Assembly: GCF_037039395.1 (NCBI RefSeq) | Contig: NZ_CP146244.1 | Location: 682,001-746,000 of the forward strand | Source: Agrobacterium vitis | GTDB lineage: Bacteria > Pseudomonadota > Alphaproteobacteria > Rhizobiales > Rhizobiaceae | DNA length: 64,000 bases | Reading direction: 5' to 3' | Shown: piece after piece, positions 59,993 through 64,000 of the stretch | Position numbering within the stretch: position 1 is the first letter of the stretch | Layout of the letters: the number at the start of each line of letters is the position of its first letter | Notes under the pieces: generated by a model | Databases searched by the model: none | What the model was told of the DNA's origin: nothing | Seen by the model: the letters and a program-made list of their open reading frames with translations, nothing else | Translations under genes and position numbers: made by a program

Positions 59993-60276
59993 AGCATTTT
60001 CAGGAAAAATGGAGCGGGTTTGGCGGAAAGACCCGCGTGGGCTTTGAAGGAGGTCGGCTCGAATCACGTCCGCAAACATCACCTCTCTGCCGTCCGCACG
60101 TTCCCTTTGATGTCTTATAGCCGCTACGCGTGGTTGCGTTCCGTCGATTCCGACAGGAATGGCGCTCGTGCGACCATGTGACGTATATTTATCAAATTTT
60201 TTTTCTATCTCGATTTTTTATATTGAATAATTATCAAAAAACGATAATTTGTAAAAACATCATCAGGGAGGATCAA
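59993..60276 (+). promoter_or_regulatory. AT-rich promoter region of the aromatic module
   Basis: The first 190 bp are GC-rich without features apart from an AGCATTTTCAGGAAAAATG hairpin-like stretch. From about 60185 to 60265 the sequence turns very AT-rich. It contains the perfect dyad AATTATC-N7-GATAATT (60229-60249), 27 bp before the dioxygenase start, a likely operator; the regulator is not in this window. Confidence 0.5.
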
Positions 60277-61116
60277 ATGGCATTCACAGCCGTTCAAGCA
60301 GGTGCGTACCTGCATCACGTTGCATTCGAAAGCTCCAATCCTGAGCGTCTGGCACAGTTTTATGCCGACGCCATGGACATGAAGCTCGAGAAGGTTGGAG
60401 ACGCGTGGATTTGCGAAGGGCCAAAGCGCCGCTTCATCGCCGTTGCTGGAGCCGACAAGAAGCTGGCTTATTCCGGACTTGCTTGCCGCAATGCCGAAGG
60501 ACTTGCGCTTCTGCGGGCCCGGGTCGATGCCGAAGGCATTTCGGTGCTGGCCAGCCCTTCGCCCTATTTTGAAGATGGTGCATTCGCAATTCGCGATCCC
60601 GACGGACGCATGGTGTGCTTCGGTATTGCCAAGCCCGACAAGCCGGGCGCCAAGGGTATCCAGGGGCCAACGCAGCATCTGACCTATGCATCCGAGGATG
60701 TGGCTGCATTTGTCGACTTTTACGTCGGCAAGCTGGGTTTCCAGCTGACAGACCGCGTGCTGCATGAAGATGGCCGGCTTGCCACCGCCTTCACCACCTC
60801 CAATCACGAACATCACACCATCGCCTGCTTCTATACGCCGGGCCGCGTTGGCGTCGATCATCATTCCTACGAGGCTGGGGAATGGAACTATATCCGTGAT
60901 TGGTGCGATCATCTGGCAACCCTTGATATCCAGCTTAGCTGGGGTCCCGGTCGTCATGGTCCTGGCAACAATCTCTTCATTTTCATCACGGATCCGGATG
61001 GCAATTGGATTGAGATCTCGGCCGAATTGGAAGTTATCTACGATCGCGACACGATGGATTGGCCGCAGCATCCGCGCACGCTCAACAAATGGGGCGAGGC
61101 GATTCTTCGCTCCTGA
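60277..61116 (+). CDS. Type I extradiol ring-cleavage dioxygenase (VOC family)
   Basis: A 279-residue two-domain VOC protein from ATG 60277 with GGGAGG upstream; the longer frame from 60130 is AT-rich noise. The iron ligands of the C-terminal domain are visible: H134 (TQHLTYASED), His 195/196 (VDHHSYEAGEW) and E246 (DPDGNWIEISAE). The N-terminal domain keeps the repeat (LHHVAFESSN) without the full set. It likely cleaves a catechol, such as 2,3-dihydroxyphenylpropionate or a related diol, in the cytosol. First gene of an operon with FAH-type hydrolase and MhpA-like hydroxylase. Confidence 0.9.
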   Translation: MAFTAVQAGAYLHHVAFESSNPERLAQFYADAMDMKLEKVGDAWICEGPKRRFIAVAGADKKLAYSGLACRNAEGLALLRARVDAEGISVLASPSPYFEDGAFAIRDPDGRMVCFGIAKPDKPGAKGIQGPTQHLTYASEDVAAFVDFYVGKLGFQLTDRVLHEDGRLATAFTTSNHEHHTIACFYTPGRVGVDHHSYEAGEWNYIRDWCDHLATLDIQLSWGPGRHGPGNNLFIFITDPDGNWIEISAELEVIYDRDTMDWPQHPRTLNKWGEAILRS

Positions 61117-61164
61117 TCTTGTCGTCTGATCTCACTTCCAAGACCAATTCTAGGAATTAGTGAC

Positions 61165-62016
61165 ATGCAATTTTTAAGTTACACCCGGCTTGGCCGGGCC
61201 GGTTTCGGCGTTCGTGTCGAAAACGGTATCGTTGATCTTACCGGCAAGCTTGCCGGCGATGTGGTCACGCTGAAACAGGCCATCGAAGCCGGTCTGCTCG
61301 AGAGCGCTCAGGACTATATCTCCGGGCGGCGAGCAGAGTTCACCGAGGCTGATATCGCGCTTCTGCCTGTTGTGCCGGATGCTGGCAAAATCCTCTGCGT
61401 CGGGTTGAATTATGAAACCCATCGTGCGGAAACCAAGCGGCCTGATGCCAAATATCCGACGATCTTCACCCGTTTCGCCGACACTCAGATCGCTCATCGC
61501 CAGCCAATCCTGAAGCCTCGGGTCTCGGATCATCTGGATTATGAAGCCGAGCTTGCTGTCGTCATCGGTCGCGGTGGGCGCTATATCGCCGAGGAAAATG
61601 CCCTCGATCACGTGGCGGGTTATACCTGCTATAACGATGCGACCATCCGCGATTGGCAGCGGCATACGTTCCAATTCACGCCAGGCAAGAATTTCCCGGC
61701 AACCGGCGCATTTGGACCGCAGCTCGTAACCCCCGATGAAGTTGGCGATTACACGAAGCTGAAGATCACCGGCCGTCTCAATGGTCAGGTGATGCAGGAT
61801 GCAACACTGGCCGATCTGATCTTCCCCATCGCCACGCTGATTTCCTATTGCTCGCACTTCACGCCGTTGCAGCCCGGCGACGTGATCCTCACGGGCACGC
61901 CAGGTGGTGTTGGAGATCGCCGGGAGCCGCCTGTTTTCATGAAGGCGGGGGATGTTTTCGAAGTGGATATTCCCGGCGTCGGTTTGCTGGTCAACGCTGT
62001 CGGCACGGAGCCCTGA
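61165..62016 (+). CDS. Fumarylacetoacetate hydrolase (FAH) family protein
   Basis: A 283-residue FAH-domain enzyme: KILCVGLNYETHRAE, metal ligands in LDYEAELAVVIG (Glu-x-Glu) and CYNDATIRDWQ (Asp), then GKNFPATGAFGP and LTGTPGGVGDRREPP. It hydrolyses or decarboxylates an oxo-acid ring-cleavage product. Lying between a ring-cleavage dioxygenase and a ring hydroxylase, it likely processes the dioxygenase product. The ribosome site before ATG 61165 is weak (GGAATTAG). Confidence 0.92.
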   Translation: MQFLSYTRLGRAGFGVRVENGIVDLTGKLAGDVVTLKQAIEAGLLESAQDYISGRRAEFTEADIALLPVVPDAGKILCVGLNYETHRAETKRPDAKYPTIFTRFADTQIAHRQPILKPRVSDHLDYEAELAVVIGRGGRYIAEENALDHVAGYTCYNDATIRDWQRHTFQFTPGKNFPATGAFGPQLVTPDEVGDYTKLKITGRLNGQVMQDATLADLIFPIATLISYCSHFTPLQPGDVILTGTPGGVGDRREPPVFMKAGDVFEVDIPGVGLLVNAVGTEP

Positions 62017-62054
62017 ACAGCGCAGCCCTGCGGCGCGGGGCGGGAGGACTGCGC

Positions 62055-62115
62055 CACCCATCTACAGCGTTGCTCCCTGGGTTCATTCGGACCCGGGGAC
62101 AAAAACACTGTAATT
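62055..62115 (+). other. Hairpin between FAH and hydroxylase genes
   Basis: TCCCTGGGT pairs with ACCCGGGGA around the loop TCATTCGG, with outer CTACAGCGTT and AACACTGTA arms partly complementary. It could be an intercistronic stability element or a partial terminator within the 176-bp gap. Confidence 0.4.
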
Positions 62116-62192
62116 ATAGGGTTTTGCAGTGAAGTTTAATAGACAGAACATGATACGGGCGCTGTAACGTTCAGCGTGGAGAGGAGGGCCTG

Positions 62193-63836
62193 GTGAACGT
62201 CGAGGAACTTGAGACCGAAGTCGAGGTCGTCATTGTCGGGGCGGGTCCAACCGGACTGACCCTGGCCAATCTTCTGGGCGGCATGGGCGTGTCGGTAGCG
62301 CTTGTCGAGCGAAACCTGACCACGGTTCAGGAGCCGCGTGCCGTATCCATCGACGATGAGTCGATGCGAACCATGCAGGCCATCGGGTTGGAGGACGCGG
62401 TAGAGAAAATCGTGGTGCGCGGCTACGGCTCACGCTATCTTTCGCCGGCTGGCGAGTTGTTTCTGACCGTGGAGCCGACGTCGCGCGATTATGGTTTCGA
62501 CAAGCGCAATGCATTTCAACAGCCGGAATTGGAAGCGCTTTTGCGCGAAGGGCTTGCCCGTTATCCCAATGTGATCCAGTTCTTTGGCTGGGATATGCAA
62601 ACCTTTTCCCAGAATACAGACTCCGTCACCGTGGAAATCGCCCATGCGGCGAAAGGAAACCGTGTCATCCGAGCGCGCTATATGGTTGCCAGTGACGGAG
62701 GACGTTCCCCGACACGTGGAAAACTCGGCGTCCATCTTGTCGGCTCCACCTTTGTGGAGCGTTGGCTAATTGTCGATCTGGTTCGGACGGAAAATCGTTT
62801 TCGCCATACGCAGGTCCATTGCGATCCTGCTCGCCCGTGCATATCGCTGCCCGGTCCGGACAATATCCGTCGCTACGAATTCATGCTGCACACCAATGAG
62901 GATGAGAAGGACGCGACTGAGGAGGCCTTTGTCCGTGGCCTTCTGGAGCGTGTTGGACCTGACCGGGATTGTGAATTTCGCCGCGTGCGGGTCTATACAT
63001 TCCATGCCCGTCTGGCCGATCGCTGGCGGGACGGCAATATCTTTCTCGCCGGTGATGCCGCGCATTTGACGCCTCCATTTGCCGGGCAGGGAATGAATAG
63101 CGGCCTGCGCGATGCACATAATCTGGCCTGGAAACTGGCGGAAGCATTGCGTGGCGATATGCCATCCGATTTCCTGGATAGCTACGAGATTGAGCGGCGG
63201 CCGCATGCTTGGGAAATGATAGCATTGGCGTTGCGCATGGGGCAGGTGATGATGCCGGAAAATGGCATCAAGGCCCTTTTGACCCGCGCAGCCTTTCGTA
63301 TCCTTGGCCTCTATCCGCCTGTGCGTGATTATTTCGCCCAGATGCGCTACAAGCCAAAACCGCGCTTCCGTCAGGGACTTCTATGGCCCGACTCCAGACC
63401 GGAGAAGGAAACCATGGTGGGCCGGTTGGTGCCGCAGCCGGTGGTGGAAGACAGCCAAAGGCACCGCGTATTGCTCGATCGCGTCTTGCCGGATGGGCCT
63501 GTTGCTCTGGTCTTTGATGAATTCCCTGACCGTGCTTTGTCCGTCGATGTCATCAGGGCTCTGGAGGCAGCGGGTGCGACCGTGGTCGGTTTGACCCCCG
63601 AATGGATGAATCCCATTGATGGCACGTTCCCGGTTCACCGGGATGTCGGGCGGCTGTTCAGCGCCGGTCCGATGAAATCCTATCTTGGCCATGTGCTCTT
63701 GCTGCGCCGTGACCGGTATATCGCGGCAGCCACGCCGATCGGTGAAGCCCTGCATCTGGTGGAAAAGCTAGGGATGCTCGGTCCACGCCCGGTGATCCGC
63801 GCAGAGGTGAAGAACCCTTTGGCTGCGGCATCCTAG
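62193..63836 (+). CDS. FAD-dependent aromatic hydroxylase, MhpA-like
   Basis: A 547-residue class A flavoprotein monooxygenase from GTG 62193, with GAGGAGGG upstream. FAD motif VIVGAGPTGLTLANLLGGMG, NADPH/FAD DG motif VASDGGRSPTRGKLGV, and GDAAHLTPPFAGQGMNSGLR for FAD ribityl binding. The extended C-terminus (about 400-547) is typical of 3-(3-hydroxyphenyl)propionate-type hydroxylases. It would hydroxylate a phenol next to the OH group to yield a catechol for the dioxygenase at 60277. Substrate assignment beyond the family is inference. Confidence 0.9.
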   Translation: MNVEELETEVEVVIVGAGPTGLTLANLLGGMGVSVALVERNLTTVQEPRAVSIDDESMRTMQAIGLEDAVEKIVVRGYGSRYLSPAGELFLTVEPTSRDYGFDKRNAFQQPELEALLREGLARYPNVIQFFGWDMQTFSQNTDSVTVEIAHAAKGNRVIRARYMVASDGGRSPTRGKLGVHLVGSTFVERWLIVDLVRTENRFRHTQVHCDPARPCISLPGPDNIRRYEFMLHTNEDEKDATEEAFVRGLLERVGPDRDCEFRRVRVYTFHARLADRWRDGNIFLAGDAAHLTPPFAGQGMNSGLRDAHNLAWKLAEALRGDMPSDFLDSYEIERRPHAWEMIALALRMGQVMMPENGIKALLTRAAFRILGLYPPVRDYFAQMRYKPKPRFRQGLLWPDSRPEKETMVGRLVPQPVVEDSQRHRVLLDRVLPDGPVALVFDEFPDRALSVDVIRALEAAGATVVGLTPEWMNPIDGTFPVHRDVGRLFSAGPMKSYLGHVLLLRRDRYIAAATPIGEALHLVEKLGMLGPRPVIRAEVKNPLAAAS

Positions 63837-63845
63837 GGTTTGTCA

Positions 63846-63870
63846 GGGAACAGTGAAGCCCGGTGTTCCC
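63846..63870 (+). terminator. Hairpin after the hydroxylase gene
   Basis: GGGAACA (63846-63852) and TGTTCCC (63864-63870) form a 7-bp stem 10 bp past the stop codon. It is followed by an A-rich stretch, not a T-run, so it is a weak candidate terminator. Confidence 0.4.
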
Positions 63871-63898
63871 GAAAAGACAAATGAAAACAAGAGAGACC

Positions 63899-63935
63899 AG
63901 AGTCTGTCTGGTTCAATCTGAACCTGACAGACTCT
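63899..63935. repeat. Perfect-type palindromic unit, 17-bp arms
   Basis: AGAGTCTGTCTGGTTCA (63899-63915) is inverted at 63919-63935 with one mismatch and a 3-nt loop. The AGTCTGT ends resemble those of the 141-bp elements, so it may belong to the same kind of short palindromic repeat or serve as a bidirectional terminator. Confidence 0.5.
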
Positions 63936-64000
63936 AGCGCTTATTGGAAGCCAATCTGCGAGATACCCGCACATCAGCCTGTTGTTGAGCGTCAGTGTCG

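Overview
The window looks like chromosome or large-replicon DNA from an alphaproteobacterium of the Rhizobiaceae (Agrobacterium/Allorhizobium/Rhizobium type). The basis is the GC-rich coding style, the density of ABC uptake operons with adjoining LacI, LysR, ROK and GntR regulators, and two families of short palindromic intergenic elements of the rhizobial RIME kind. This assignment is an inference from style; there is no rRNA or other taxonomic marker here. I see no tRNA, rRNA, phage, transposase or CRISPR array. Nearly all of the window is catabolic, made of transport and breakdown modules.

Layout. (1) 1-2618: 3' end of a DUF917 gene and a family-5 peptide-type binding protein. (2) 2669-7204, minus strand: four signalling genes chained by 4-nt overlaps (cytoplasmic NarX-like kinase, NarL-like regulator, CHASE3-PAS hybrid kinase, single-domain receiver). 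(3) 7504-9432: a secreted SnoaL-like protein facing a GluP/FucP-type sugar permease across a hairpin-rich gap. (4) 9866-13675, minus: sulfate ABC transporter sbp-cysT-cysW-cysA. (5) 13869-21516: LacI regulator divergent from a sugar operon (oxidoreductase, isomerase, binding protein, two permeases, ATPase), with a palindromic LacI-type operator on the promoter. (6) 21967-28094: NMT1-like ABC transporter, 2-oxoglutarate/Fe(II) oxygenase, LysR regulator and cytosine-deaminase-like amidohydrolase, probably for a pyrimidine-like base. (7) 28066-33703: lacZ, a divergent ROK regulator and an FNT-family channel. (8) 33880-57748: a large purine-type catabolic region. (9) 57965-59868: lldR-lldD for L-lactate. 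(10) 60277-63836: an aromatic module (extradiol dioxygenase, FAH-family hydrolase, MhpA-like hydroxylase).

The most interesting part is region 8. Guanine deaminase, adenine deaminase, a BMP-family purine/nucleoside-type ABC importer and a xanthine-dehydrogenase-type molybdenum enzyme surround a Rieske oxygenase that is split into separate genes. Two paralogous catalytic subunits (35264-36112 and 50194-51060) keep the mononuclear-iron site but lack the Rieske cluster motif. A third gene (41678-42385) keeps the Rieske motif but lacks the iron site, and it is followed directly by a GST-fold gene. This is the parts list of the NdmC/NdmD/NdmE methylxanthine N7-demethylase of Pseudomonas putida CBB5, but rearranged: a stand-alone Rieske protein, two catalytic partners and no fused reductase. 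I propose a route for N-methylated purines (for example 7-methylguanine or 7-methylxanthine) that ends in ordinary guanine/xanthine breakdown. The same strand also carries a two-subunit TPP decarboxylase, a GMC oxidoreductase, an aldehyde dehydrogenase and a CoA transferase; their substrate is unknown.

Local oddities: a one-base insertion near the 5' end of the CoA-transferase beta gene, a 27-bp in-frame tandem duplication in the molybdenum subunit, and a 141-143-bp palindromic element present both upstream of lacZ and between the GST and adenine-deaminase genes.
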